From assembly GCF_000699445.3 (NCBI RefSeq), contig NC_067197.1:10360152-10424151 (forward strand): a DNA stretch of 64,000 nt, written 5' to 3'. This document shows positions 48,175 to 59,219 of this stretch, one piece after another (position 1 is the first letter of the stretch; every line of letters starts with the position of its first letter). The notes below the pieces were generated by a model. It was not told the origin of the DNA and did not search any database. It saw only the letters and a program-made list of their open reading frames with translations. The position numbers and the translations under genes are program-made. This stretch comes from Schistosoma haematobium (lineage: Eukaryota > Platyhelminthes > Trematoda > Strigeidida > Schistosomatidae).

Positions 48175-48560
48175 AAATAAAGATGAATAGTGACTAGCGG
48201 TGGAATCCAGGACGCGCTTTTTGTCCTGTTTGAGACTCGTCAGCTGGATGTGCCTGCATCCCAGAGTTGATGTTCACTCAGTAGCTAAGTAGACAACGCA
48301 ATGGAGTTTGAAGCGAACGATACTGGTTCCAAGCCCGGGAGTGAACATCAACTCTGGGATGCATGTACATGCATCACGAAACGCGCATCATGAATTCCAC
48401 TGCTAGCCACTATCCATCTTTGCTTATAAGGCTTGTGACTTGAAGCTTTATCGAGGCGATCCGCACAGGATGCACTTATGCCAACATGAGACTGATCAAT
48501 TGCAGTCCTAAATAACAATGGGACGTTACAAGTAAAACGATACCAAATGTAATATTAAAT
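48175..48560. repeat. family S (Smα-like) retroposon, inverted pair
   Basis: Minus arm 48175-48288 (hammerhead CTGACGA kept, GAAA mutated to AAAA), plus arm 48289-48560 with tRNA-like region ('tcagtagctaagtagacaac' to 'ggttccaagcccg'), a hammerhead lacking its CTGACGA half, and a full tail to 'acgataccaaatg'. Confidence 0.85.
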
Positions 48561-48665
48561 GTTTTCATAGAGAAAAATAAGTGAATGAATAAGAACCCCG
48601 TTGGTAAAAAACTTCTACTAACATAATTTTACTAATAAAAAGATACCATAATCAATATTTAAATA

Positions 48666-48964
48666 TACAACCGGGTCTGTTGTGAGATAGTAGCTCACTG
48701 ATGACAATGGTGTATGTGTCGCTCAATTTCGTGGATTAGTTGAAGTTAGACATTAACACCGTTGGATGCCGGCCGTCTCAGTAGTCTAGAGGGTAAGCGC
48801 TTGTGTGCGACAGTGATATGTCATGGGTTCAAATCTCGCGAGGAGAGATCGTGTATACGCACTGCCCAGGAGTCTCACAACATGACGAAATAGCCGCCTT
48901 GTGCTTCCAGGTTTTCCATGGTGGTCTAGCTTCAAATGACTCATGATCTCAACCAGTGAAATTA
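48666..48964 (+). repeat. family A SINE, plus copy
   Basis: From 'accgggtctgttgtgagata' through A box, B box ('gggttcaaatct') and a mutated hammerhead (CCCAGGA) to 'tctcaaccagtgaaatta'. Confidence 0.87.
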
Positions 48965-49963
48965 AAAATCATGAAATTTCATTTAGATTTTATTCATTAC
49001 ACAATAAAAGTAACCAAACTATTTATTAATGAATTAGACGATTCTATATAACTTGTAAAATTATTCAACAGACGGTTATACACTTAACAATATTGATTAT
49101 CACTTCTTAATTCTTATAATTTTAGTCAGAAGTTTCCCTATTATATAATATACTCTTTATTAATAGAATTTCAATAATTCACTATGTATAACCCATTAAG
49201 CATATGCATAAATAGGTTATTGTACTTACTTACATACACAAATACAGAGGTAATAATTCTTTGATGTCAGTTTGAATAATAATAAATACCATTACTGAAA
49301 AATTGGAATTTTAATGAATCAAAAATAGAGTGAAATCACTATTATTATTATTATTACTATTATTGTTATTATAAGGACAGTAAACCAGCAAGAGAAATAA
49401 ACTGAAAGCAATTGATAATCTATTTCTCACTATTCAAAATAGAAAAGCATCATCACTAACTGTAATACATAAGCAAACCAAACCACAAAATCACCCTTCT
49501 ATTTTCTTTTTTTTTCAAATAATATTTCAATATTTTAAAGTTTAGAGTAATGAAACAAGAAAAAAAAGAGAAGAAACGAAAGAAAAAGGTGAATAGAAAG
49601 TTAAGAATTAGATATAAGTATAAAAAGTAATATAGAAAAGCATGACAACAATAGTAATAATAGTAATGGTAGGCAATGAATGCTTATTTAACGTGTGCCA
49701 ATCAACTACGATATTGAAATTATCATTTCTGGTTTTATATTTTTGTTGTTGTTGATACTTTATGTAGAAAAGAAAACAAACAAACAAAAATGTTAATTAA
49801 ATCAAATATCAACAACAAATAACCATAATAATAATAACAAAGAGTTGGATGCAGTAGGATAAAAAAAACAGGCAAAGTTTATTCAATCAGAAAGATAAAC
49901 TTATTAAATATTAAATATTGCCTTTGATGTTCACTGAATATATAAATATATATTTCAACATAT
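48965..49963. other. gene-free stretch with simple repeats
   Basis: ATT runs near 49340-49372, purine-rich tract near 49556-49590. No supported gene. Confidence 0.5.
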
Positions 49964-50345
49964 GCTCACTAAGGACCGGCTTCAAGAGATATTTCCTGGA
50001 GTTCTAGTGAGAAGCAGTAACCAGTGGAGTTTACCCGGGTCTGTTGTGAGATAGTAACTCAATAAAGACATTTGTGGATGTGTCACTCAATTTTGTGGAT
50101 TAGTTGAAGTTAAACATTGGATACCGGCCGTCTCGGTGGTCTAGTGGTTAAGTGTTCGCGAACGAGACTGATAGATCCTGAGTTTGAACTTCGCAAAGCA
50201 GGATCATAGATGCGTTCTGCTGAGGAGGCCCACACTAAAAAGAAATGAACGTCCGTTTCTTCCAGTTTTTCCATGGTACTCCAGCTTTAATTAACTCATG
50301 ATCTCCACTATTAAAATTACTATCATATCCACAAAAACCCATACT
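49964..50345 (+). repeat. family A SINE, complete plus unit
   Basis: Shows both ends: 5' 'catatgctcactaaggaccg' and 3' 'tatccacaaaaacccatact'. The A box 'tggtctagtggttaagtg' is good, the B box mutated ('gagtttgaacttcg'), and the hammerhead has kept CTGAGGA but lost stem II. About 380 bp. Confidence 0.9.
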
Positions 50346-50637
50346 GATATATAATATTGTTGAAATAAACATCCAAAAGAGATATTACATTATATTTGAT
50401 TATTAACTCAAATTTGTTTGATTGTAATATAGTGATCTATAGAAACCACTGTTTCCAATTTTTCAAAAGTTTCGTCAATAGTTGGGATATTTATTTCTCT
50501 TGTTTTTTCATTGACTGGTGAATTAATATAAACCATTCCTTTTTCTTTTTTTGTGTTTAAGAAAATGAATGGTTTTAGTTTTGCTTCCGGTTAAGTTACA
50601 ATTTTCATCATATAAAAAAACCTGGTTAATCATGTTG
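50346..50637. other. gene-free stretch
   Basis: Nothing supported. Confidence 0.4.
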
Positions 50638-51058
50638 TAATGGCTGGTCTTTTGTCGAGCGCACATAGCTTATTCCAGCTTCTGGACAGGCCAATTTATA
50701 TATTCTTCTTGAGTCATATTTTTTACACTCGTTGATCAGATCAGATAATCAGAGAATCGCAGCAAATTAAGCGAACAATGAACAGCGAAACGAAACAAAA
50801 TGACGCGCAGTGGAGAAGGCGTGTGAATCAACTCCATTTAATCAAGCGTTAGACGATATTTATAATCACACAAAAATAAGTTACAGACATGTGATCAATA
50901 GAATAAGAATTGTTTACACAAACACTCATATAAAAACAGTCAAGGTTGATAAGTAAATAAGTAACAAAGTCAAAATATGACTCAAGAAAAATGGATAAAT
51001 TGACCTGTCCAGAAGCTAGAATAAGGTATGTGGGCTCGACATAGAACCAGCCACTATA
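50638..51058. repeat. foldback element with ~90 bp terminal inverted repeats
   Basis: The left arm (50638-50727; 'taatggctggtcttttgtcg', 'cagcttctggacaggcc', 'cttgagtcatatttt') and the complement of the right arm (50968-51058) match over their length with scattered differences. The interior of about 240 bp has no coding frame. It may be a MITE, or two LTRs facing each other. A related fragment is at 27840. Confidence 0.75.
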
Positions 51059-51474
51059 ATGTATACTGCCGTTATAACATATTTCATTTTTCCCCTTTAA
51101 CAATGTATAAATCACTAGATGGTTTTTACTTCTTCATCATTATGCATCCAATGTGTTATATCCCGACGGGAATAATGAATGGTAACTGTTGGGATCTCTT
51201 TGTGGACAAATACTATATATATATTTCTATTGTATAATCGTTAAGTGACAGAACTATACATGTTTATATTCCTCTTATTATAAGCTCTTAATTGACTTAT
51301 TGGTTACTGTTATATAATTTACTATTCTTAATTTATTCTCAATCTATTGGTCACAGTTTTTATACTCACAACCACTTTTCGTTTGATGTTGTTCAGATGT
51401 TACTTTCTATTTTGTGGTGTAATATGGTCTGATTTTGCGTGTACATAAATCAAGTATGTTTGAAATTTATTATT

Positions 51475-51600
51475 TGTATCGCAGCAGCTGAGGTTGGTGT
51501 TTTGGACTTAACAGGCAGAGCTAGACGGAGAAAGGACCAATCGACACTTTGGGCTGCTCGTACTGGTGTATGCGTCATTAGTTTGATCGTATAAGTCAGA
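51475..51600 (-). repeat. LTR-like repeat fragment
   Basis: The complement of 'gctgaggttggtgttttgga' to 'ctgctcgtactggtgta' matches the 18.4-18.6 kb fragment in order, including the GTCCAGAACACCAA segment. Confidence 0.55.
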
Positions 51601-51837
51601 TTATTTAAATTTGGCAATCATATTTCGCGGTATTGTATAGTTAAGGACATAATGAATTGAATATAACTCCATGTAACGGTTTTCTTATAAATCTAAATAT
51701 AAGTGATGCAATCGCTTTCAGATAAAACGTCAAATGTACATATTAATACTAAAATATATTTATTCAGAGGTTGTTTTGAAAGTACTTTCTTCTAAAAATT
51801 AGGTTAAATACTTAAATAGTAGTTATGACAAAAAACT

Positions 51838-51985
51838 GTTTCAATGGTTGAGATCATGAGTCAATTGAAGCTAGACCACCATGGAAAACCTGGAAGCACT
51901 GGACAGCCATTTCATCCTAATGTGGGACTCCTCATGATCTCAACCATTGAAATTACTATAATATCCACAAAGTCCTTTTGATATG
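51838..51985. repeat. family A SINE, inverted pair (short)
   Basis: Minus arm 51838-51934 from the 3' end to within the hammerhead core; plus arm 51932-51985 has only the 3' end. The switch is inside the sequence corresponding to CTGAGGA, where 'gggactcctcatgatctcaa' joins the two. Confidence 0.82.
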
Positions 51986-52512
51986 TAAAAAATATTTCTT
52001 AGGAAGTCTAGAAAGTAGATGAGATTTAGTGTCAAATTTACCGATTTACAAGTACTTGAATTTAGGATATAAATAAGACGACCTGTTTTAATAACCAAAT
52101 AAAAGGTATACACATGACAATCATAAACGACTTGAACAACCATTTCTTTCACATTATTTCACAGACAATTGTGATAATTGTAGAGCTTAGAGGATGACAG
52201 GGCAGATTGATAATCTAAGTGGTGTTACTGATTTCATTAAGTATTTCTAACCCTATTAACTCTGCTATGGCAGAGTAAGGATTGTTTTGTTTATAGTTGA
52301 AGAATGGTTTTACATACAGGTTTCAGAAACTACAAAATGAGGATCTACCAATAGTTCCACGTTGTTTTCAGCATTGTTACTAAGAATGTCGAAATTATTT
52401 AACTTTATTTTCATTCATACTGAATTGTATTTTGTATGTTTGTAAATGTGCGAAAATAAAGTATATAGAAATAAAATCAACCATTTATTCAATTCATTTT
52501 CTATTTTATTAG

Positions 52513-52688
52513 GCATATCCTTCTGGGATTAGTGTCCACATTAATGTAAAAAATATCAGATTACTGCCAGAATATGAAGATGTTGAACATTTAGCTAGTG
52601 ATAATGGAATTGTTATGGATCCTTCAAGAAAATCGAATATGCAACATTGGCGTAAACCACTTGAGACAATCATTAAAACAGCATGTCG
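52513..52688 (+). CDS. internal exon of an unrecognised gene
   Basis: The acceptor 'ttttctattttattag' ends at 52512 and the donor gtaggt starts at 52689. One frame is open throughout, 58 codons plus two bases, while the other two frames have early stops. The peptide begins AYPSGISVHINVKNIRLLPE, continues YEDVEHLASDNGIVMDPSRK and ends with HWRKPLETIIKTAC. The composition is balanced and protein-like, unlike the surrounding chance frames. The trailing two bases (CG) join the single G that starts the exon at 61184 to make an Arg codon, so the two fit together across an 8.5 kb intron. The family is not recognised. Confidence 0.72.
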
Positions 52689-53149
52689 GTAGGTAATTTC
52701 TTTTATTATTATACGTTTCTTTAATTTAGTACAATTAAAACTGTTATGGCACAATGACTTAATTAACTTTCTCTGTATATATACAAATATGTATATATAC
52801 ATATATGGTATCTCGCTATCGATTAATCGATGTAGTTTGATTTAAAACGCTTATAAATTAGGAAGTGATATATTTCCTAATTAATAAGATTGTTGCTAAT
52901 CAGTAGCATTTACAGACTGCCTAGTTAAAGTTATCATAGTGATCTTATTGCCATAGATAATCTTTGGTTATGTGTATCTATCTTACACCATAAATCCACC
53001 ATAAATATGAAGAGATTCAAAGTAGAAATCTATTGTATGATTTCAAAATTAATGAGTTTTACCACAATTCTATAACTATTAAGTTACTAGTGTCACATGA
53101 GTACATCACCAATAGTTCTATGTAGAATATGTCAAATTAGTTTATTAGT
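52689..53149. other. intron-like stretch
   Basis: Follows the donor at 52689; nothing else supported. Confidence 0.45.
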
Positions 53150-53970
53150 GAATGTGGAAATTAGTCATTTAAGTAGTCAGTATCACAAATTACATTTCGA
53201 ACAATCTGATCACACATGTCGGAAGGGGTTTTGTGGAGATTTTCAGAAATTTCAATAGTTGAAATCATGAGTTAATTGAAGCTATACCATCATAGAAAAT
53301 CTGGAAGCACTGGATGGCCGTTTCGTCCTAGTATGGGACTCCTCACACATATACTTGTCAGGGCTTTTTATATGAAACTTAATAAAGGTCAGTTACATGA
53401 AAGTTCAAGTAAAAGATAACAAAGTTGAGTGAAACAATTTTACATCTTATGAAAAGAATAGGAAATTGTCGCGTTATCCTAGGCCATAGATTGATTTAAG
53501 GATTACCAGGCTAAATTCAAGGTAACGATGAATTGTTGTTGTACACATAATGGGGGTTAAATTTACGAATTGCCAAGGATTCAATAAACTTGAGAATTCG
53601 ACCTTGACAATTTCTATACAACGTTTTAAAAGCTGTATTAATGTCAATTTTGTGCCCCGTTTCAATTATATGTTTCGCTATCAATGAACATGGTTTTCTA
53701 TCTCCCACGTTGATCGGATCATTTGACACTAATTTGTTTTGAAGCCCCTTATGTGTACAAAAACAATTTGTTGTAACCTTGAATCTACCATGTTAATCCT
53801 TAAGTCAATCTATAGCCTAGGATAATGCGACAATTTCTTATTCTTTCTATACGATGTAAAATTGTCTCTCTTCCGTTTGTTACCTTTTTGACTTGAGCTT
53901 TCATTTAATTGACCTTTATTAATTTTCATATATGCGTGACCAGATTGTTCGAAATGTTTGGCGCAAACAC
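53150..53970 (-). mobile_element. Penelope-like element remnant with inverted duplication
   Basis: On the minus strand (about 53730-53520) a 70-codon frame reads SLIAKHIIETGHKIDINTAF, then YRNCQGRILKFIESLAIRKF: the HIIETGHKID and FIESLAIRK motifs are those of the GIY-YIG endonuclease of Penelope-like elements. The region at 53430-53530 ('gaataggaaattgtcgcgtt', 'aggattaccaggct') is repeated in inverted sense at 53780-53860. The element end near 53.2-53.4 kb, interrupted by a SINE, matches 7.36-7.45 kb. Confidence 0.75.
53218..53343 (-). repeat. family A SINE inside a Penelope-like element, with target duplication
   Basis: Minus copy from 'gtcggaaggggttttgtgga' to 'gtatgggactcctc'. CACACAT flanks both ends (53211-53217 and 53344-53350). 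The 5' truncation falls within the hammerhead core, leaving GAGGA of CTGAGGA. It split the Penelope sequence 'caatctgatcacacat' from 'atacttgtcagggc'. Confidence 0.87.
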
Positions 53971-54525
53971 ATCACATTTTTCAGACCAACTCCATCTTCT
54001 CATTGTCCTATTGAAATATATTTTATTCTATTAGATGATACCTAAGATGAACAAACAATAATATTGCATAATCATTATTCAAACTAAGCAGTGAAAATAA
54101 AACTATCTAATTTCATCATAAACAAGCTATTGAATTATGCTTCCACATAATTAATTTCTGGTATAATTAACTAATGTTTCATATAATGATTATAAGAAAT
54201 AACTAAACAAATAATTACTAAATAAATAGAGATGTTGGTGCATCTCAATAATGTGTGGTTTTAATTTTTAAAGCGTATAGTAACCAAAGTAAAGCTGGAT
54301 GTATTATATACACATATCGAGGAGAGAGGGCGGAAAGGAGATTGGCAAGTAATTATATCTGTTGACTTTATTTAATTCGTTTATAAGAGTCTTCCAATAC
54401 ACTTCAAGATCGAACTACTTTTAGATTTTGATTCATAAACAAATGAATTACAATCAACTATGGTAAAATAATTACAAAACAATCTACATCTGTAAGCAAG
54501 GATGGATAGTGGTTGGCAGTGGAAT

Positions 54526-54566
54526 CCAGGACGCATGTTTCGTCCTATTTGGGACTCGTCAGCTGG
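54526..54566 (-). ncRNA. Smα-type hammerhead ribozyme, apparently intact
   Basis: Minus strand: stem I CCAG/CTGG, core CTGACGA, stem II GTCC/GGAC around CAAATA, GAAA, minimal stem III (ACATGCGT) and GTC. This matches the known schistosome Smα hammerhead in stems, loop II and triplet. Confidence 0.88.
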
Positions 54567-54707
54567 ATGTGCCTGCATGCCAGAGTTGGTGTTCACTCTA
54601 GGACTCAAACCCAGTACCGTTCGCTTCAAACTCTATCACGTTATCCACTTAGCTACTGATTCTTGATAGCCACTTGCTTGTGAAATGGGGTGAAGTTTAA
54701 TTCACTT

Positions 54708-54748
54708 CCAGCTGACGAGTCCCAAATGGGACGAAACGCGCATCCTGG
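54708..54748 (+). ncRNA. Smα-type hammerhead ribozyme with stem III change
   Basis: CCAG (54708-54711), CTGACGA (54712-54718), GTCC/GGAC around CAAATG, GAAA (54733-54736), then ACGCGCAT and ATC in place of GTC (cleavage expected after C54744), CTGG (54745-54748). One stem III mismatch. Confidence 0.8.
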
Positions 54749-54912
54749 ATTCCACTGCTAGCCACTATCCATCATTGCTTATAATGCTTGTAAATTAAGG
54801 CGACATCGAGGCAATAGGCAGAGAATGCACACATGTCAATAAGAGACAGATCAATTTCAGTCCTAAACATCAATAGGAAGATTCAAGTAAAACAATACCA
54901 AGTGAATTAATT

Positions 54913-55254
54913 TACATCTGTGTTTACTCAGCTTTCATTAAAATTAAATCAATCATAATTTAATATGTCATTAAGATGTTTAATCATTGTGTTTTATAAA
55001 GATTATAGGTTATTTAATTAAATGACCTTAAGTTGAATAATTAAAGTTTAATTTCTAAATGATTAGAAATAATGAATGAGAACACGAATTCCAAACTGTT
55101 TGTTATTGTCTTTTCTGACAGTTCATAATGAATTATATAATCATTGATTGTATAATCAAACAATAGAATTTATTAAATGAATACAATGTTAATTTCCGGT
55201 TATCATATTTAGTTTTTCATTTGAATCATAAAATGATATCATTGAAAAATAATT
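54913..55254. other. gene-free stretch
   Basis: Nothing supported. Confidence 0.4.
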
Positions 55255-55574
55255 AGTATTAAGAGGGGTTTTCTGAAGATTGAAGTGATTTCAAAAGTTG
55301 AGATTATGAGTCAATTAAAGCTAGACCACCATGGAAAACTTGGAAGAACTCGATGGCAGTTTCGTCCTATTGTGAGACTCCTCAGCAGTGCGGACTTACG
55401 ACCACGACTTTAAATCCCAATAGAAATAGTTACAAATAATTTCTAGAACAATTTTTTAAGAAAATTGTGGATGCGCATTGATGAGGAATGCCACAATATG
55501 ACGAAATGGCCATCCAGTGCTTCCAAATTTTTCATGGCGATCTAGCTTCAATTGACTCATGATCTCAACTATTA
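55255..55574. repeat. family A SINE, inverted pair
   Basis: Minus arm 55255-55400, about 60 bp of other sequence, then plus arm 55452-55574. Short duplications (gaaaaataatt at 55244-55254, gaaaataatt at 55575-55584) suggest insertion as one unit. The left hammerhead keeps CTGAGGA and GAAA, but stem I is mismatched. Confidence 0.82.
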
Positions 55575-55584
55575 GAAAATAATT

Positions 55585-56464
55585 GAATAATTGAATATAT
55601 TTTGTTGATCGGTGAAAAGTAAATAACCTTTCAGGAATATTAGATTTAAGATTATTTAAAAAGAGGACTTTGTATCCTTGAGTTCACTAATAATTACTGT
55701 TATTTAAACTAGCATCATCTAGCTTTGAAGTCTGTAATGTTAGCACTAATCATTTCTTTACGAATGGATTATTGTGAGATTGAGATATTTACAATGATTG
55801 AGTACTGACTACATTCTATCAATCAGGTTGTAATGTGGACACTAGTCAGACTGATTTAATATCGCGTGCATTGTTTTCAGATAATAGGTAGTTAAATGTA
55901 GTTAACAGAATGCCCTAAAGCTGTATTTCACACTTATTGGCGCTCGTTAGCATGACGTAACTCAAATCCTGAGGCATCTACTTTTCCCTACACGATACAT
56001 ATTTTATTAAACTGTTTGAAGGTGCCAAACAATTTACCAATAGAAATGAGTTACAGATATTTAAGCACCATAATGTTCCCATTTTGTTTTACATTTAGGT
56101 TTGTGTTTTGAAAGTAGATTATATTGACTTTATTTAATAAAGAAGTCTTGTGGCACTTTTTACACTACAGTTCAAAATTCCCTGACATTCAGTATCTGAT
56201 AAAATCGCTTACATTAATTTGAAAAAAAACTCACTGAAAAGTAATGGAAAATGTTAATCCATTGATCATTATTATTATCACTGACTAACCTGAAGACTGT
56301 CTAAGCTGATAATCAGAAATCAAAACTATTAAGAACCAATAGACTAAATTATCACAAGCACTATAATCTTATTTCACCAACGAAATTTACTTTGGATCAA
56401 AAATAATTATCAGTAGTCAAGGCTCATTGAGTTTGATAGTACAAACCAGACAATTGATTTGTAG
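55585..56464. other. gene-free stretch
   Basis: Nothing supported. Confidence 0.45.
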
Positions 56465-56755
56465 TATTGTTGTAACGTGTGGATTGCACGTTAAGATAAG
56501 CAGCGTTTTATTGATCGATTACAGTGACACGGAAAACACATAGTGGACGCCCTAGTGTCCTGATTGGTCCCGCTTCCCTGTCTAGCCCAGCCAGTTGAGT
56601 CCAGAACGCAAGTCACAGCCTCTGAGTTACGAATCATTTTATTTCAGACATACTCTATTTATATACCAAACAAACAAACCACATCGTACCATAAAATAGA
56701 AAACAACATTTACACAATATTTAACAAGTGAAACAAATATCGACCAATAGGGAGT
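56465..56755 (+). repeat. LTR-like repeat fragment
   Basis: 'ccagttgagtccagaacgca' then 'cacagcctctgagttacgaa', 'atttcagacatact' and 'aaaccacatcgtacc' match 18.5-18.65 kb in order and orientation. It starts near a TGTAACG, which would suit an LTR start, but no second LTR or internal region follows. Confidence 0.5.
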
Positions 56756-56758
56756 GTA

Positions 56759-56815
56759 CAACTCATGATATCAACAGTTGAAATTACTACAATCTCCACA
56801 AAATCCCTTCTGATA
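56759..56815 (+). repeat. family A SINE, 3' end only
   Basis: 'actcatgatatcaacagttg' to 'tccacaaaatcccttctgat'. Confidence 0.75.
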
Positions 56816-57269
56816 CTAATCAATCCTATAATCATTTGAAACATACAATCCATTTATTTAAAACAATATATTTTTTTGAAATGTTTCAATTCATGAATCC
56901 CTTTTTTTAAAATTTCATTACATATTTCTTATGAGTATTTCAATTTATCTCAAATTATCATCCCATTGTAATTTAATCGAATTGACATAATCCCTTTTTT
57001 TTATTTTGTTTCTCTCTTTTAAGTAGTATATTAAGACATAGAGAATTTAGAATAAAGATTAGCATGTAATCAAAAGTATTTTTCAATTTATCATTGACAT
57101 TAAATTAAAATTTTGGTAGAGATTGTTAAATGGTGACTGATATATCACTGGTGATTGTTTGTCATTTTCACAATTATCATAGGAAACAAATATTGGTATT
57201 AGTATATTAGTATTTTCTTAAAAATGTATGAATTAATTAATTGTGACTCAGTCAGTAAAAATAAAACCT
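56816..57269. other. gene-free stretch
   Basis: Nothing supported. Confidence 0.4.
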
Positions 57270-57810
57270 TATATCTTAGACTAAACTTCAATGGGGATAT
57301 AGTGGGTGATATTTTAACACGTCAACTCAAAAAGATCTGTTGAAAGGATGTTTCACACTGACAAGTTACATATACCTTTCTCAACTAAATCAGTACTCAT
57401 ACAACAAATCAAGGATAGGTTACCTATGATGGGCTCCTCCATGTGTGTGTACTAATTCAACTGCTCCTGTGGAGCTAGCTACATAGGCCGTACTTAGAGG
57501 GCTTTGTCGTTGCGTGTTTGGGAGCATATACTAGCATGGTTAGGAAAATAAGTCACTAAATCGATCAGCAGCACTATCTTATCCTCACTTGGTAGATAGT
57601 GAACATTATATCAAAATCGATGAAGCTTTCTCTGTCTTACATCAAATTCCAAAAAAATATTTACCTCAAGGAGCTAGATTACGGTTACACTACATAGCCG
57701 AAGCCATCTGGATCAACTCCTGAAAAGCAAACTTATGTATCCATAAAAGGTATCTCCAGCCTCTATGTTTACCCTGACCTACGACTGAATTACCGGATAC
57801 CTAAACTGAA
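57270..57810 (+). mobile_element. Penelope-like element, GIY-YIG remnant
   Basis: Across frameshifts the plus strand reads, in order, LHRPYLEGFV or YIGRT (the GIY-YIG core, about 57480), a segment like HLVDSEHYIKIDEAFSVLHQ (His…ID motif, about 57587-57646) and ARLRLHYIAEAIWINS (the AE-IxxxxP-like end, about 57675-57720). These are the conserved parts of the Penelope endonuclease domain. Stops and shifts are many. Confidence 0.7.
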
Positions 57811-57972
57811 TATTATGAACCTCTTATCCCCTTCATTTTTGATTAAATCTATCTTAATTTTCACATCCATCATTCCTAATTCACATGAACCCTTTTTTTG
57901 TTTATCGTAATTACCTTGATAACACCACTCTTATTACACGTTATATTCACATATCAATATTATTATTATTAT
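57811..57972. other. gene-free stretch
   Basis: Nothing supported beyond an ATT run. Confidence 0.4.
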
Positions 57973-58191
57973 TAGAAGGGGTTTTGTGGACATAATAGTA
58001 ATTTTAATAGTTGAGATCATGAATCATTTGAATCTGGGCCAAAATGGAAAACCTAGGTCTGTTGTAAGATTGTACCTCACTGATGACAATGGTGTATGTG
58101 TCGCTCAATTTCGTGGACTAGTTGAAGTTAGACATTAACACCGTCGAATGCCGACTGGCTCATTGGTCTAGAGGTTAAGCGCTCGCGCGCA
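57973..58191. repeat. family A SINE, minus 3' piece joined to plus 5' piece
   Basis: Minus 3' end (57973-58053) is followed by a plus-sense 5' region (58055-58191; 'aggtctgttgtaagattgta' to 'gttaagcgctcgcgcgc'), ending in the tRNA-like part. The hammerhead is absent. Confidence 0.8.
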
Positions 58192-58407
58192 TACATTTAT
58201 AGTATAAAACAGACCTGAAAAAATTCCTTTTTGTAGTAAAATATACCTCAGAATATAAGCTAAATAGATTACGGCTACTGTTTTATGTTACCTAAGCTAT
58301 CGGACAATATCAAATGAAGAGTATGATAATTGATATTTTCAGCATGAATGATTCCCTATTTCGGAAAATGAAAGAATAATTTGTTTTGAACACATTCAAA
58401 TGGAGGT

Positions 58408-58410
<3 letters not shown>

Positions 58411-58446
<36 letters not shown>
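58411..58446. repeat. (TA)n microsatellite
   Basis: Pure TA run. Confidence 0.88.
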
Positions 58447-58448
<2 letters not shown>

Positions 58449-59026
58449 ATATATTGATATACTAATAATTTCCGTAGTTTCCAATAACTGGTCAACATCG
58501 AAATGCACCGTTTGACAGCACATTCTAAACGACAGGTAAAGTAAAATAACAATCCAGATTATAGAAACTAGATTTTGAATACTACTTAGGTAAATACTAT
58601 TAACAAGGTCTGGCTTATTGCTACCAAGTAAAATAAGCAGTGGTTAGATTGTTTATAATAAGGATACATCATAATAATTAATCTATCCTCGGAAGAAGGT
58701 ATTCACACCAAGCAGCGAAACAGCTGGATTTTACCTATATACATAGATATATATTGTGAATATATTATCATTTTATGATTATAAGTGTTGATTCATTAGC
58801 ATACAATAACACCAGATGAATAATTAGTAAATTCTTGATTATAGTAACTCTACTTAGCTTTCTATACAAACACAAAATGAATTTGCTTCTAAATATTTGC
58901 AACTGAGAGTATTTTTATCTTTTGTTAGTAGCACTATCCTATGAAATCTTTTCCCATTTTGTTTATCAATATATTTATTCAGACTTATTTTTATTCTTAT
59001 TTGAATGTCAAATTATTTCTCTATTG

Positions 59027-59207
59027 ATTGAGATCTTGAACCGATTGGAAACCTGGAAGCACTGGACGGCCGTTTCGTCCTATTGTGGGACTAGTGAGTG
59101 GGTGCGCACTGCTGAAGGGTGCTTTCAGGTTTTCAATCGTGGTCTCATATCAATTGGTTCAAGATCTCAATCAATGACTTAGTAATCTCCACAACCCTAT
59201 GTTGATA
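59027..59207. repeat. family A SINE, short inverted pair with target duplication
   Basis: The minus arm (from 'attgagatcttgaaccgatt' to 'ttgtgggact') and the plus arm ('gtgcgcactgctgaag' to 'cacaaccctatgttgata') both carry the 'tcaatcggttcat' sub-family 3' end. ATTTCTCTATTG at 59015-59026 and again at 59208-59219 is a perfect 12-bp duplication. The hammerhead is broken in both arms. Confidence 0.88.
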
Positions 59208-59219
59208 ATTTCTCTATTG

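Larger units (their letters stand above)
54495..54912. repeat. family S (Smα-like) retroposon, inverted pair with two intact hammerheads
   Basis: Minus arm 54495-54707 runs from 'aaggatggatagtggttggc' through hammerhead and tRNA-like region into 'gtgaagtttaattcacttc'. Plus arm 54708-54912 begins exactly at the hammerhead (ccag-ctgacga) and runs to 'aacaataccaagtgaatta'. Best-preserved family S locus in the window. Confidence 0.88.
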
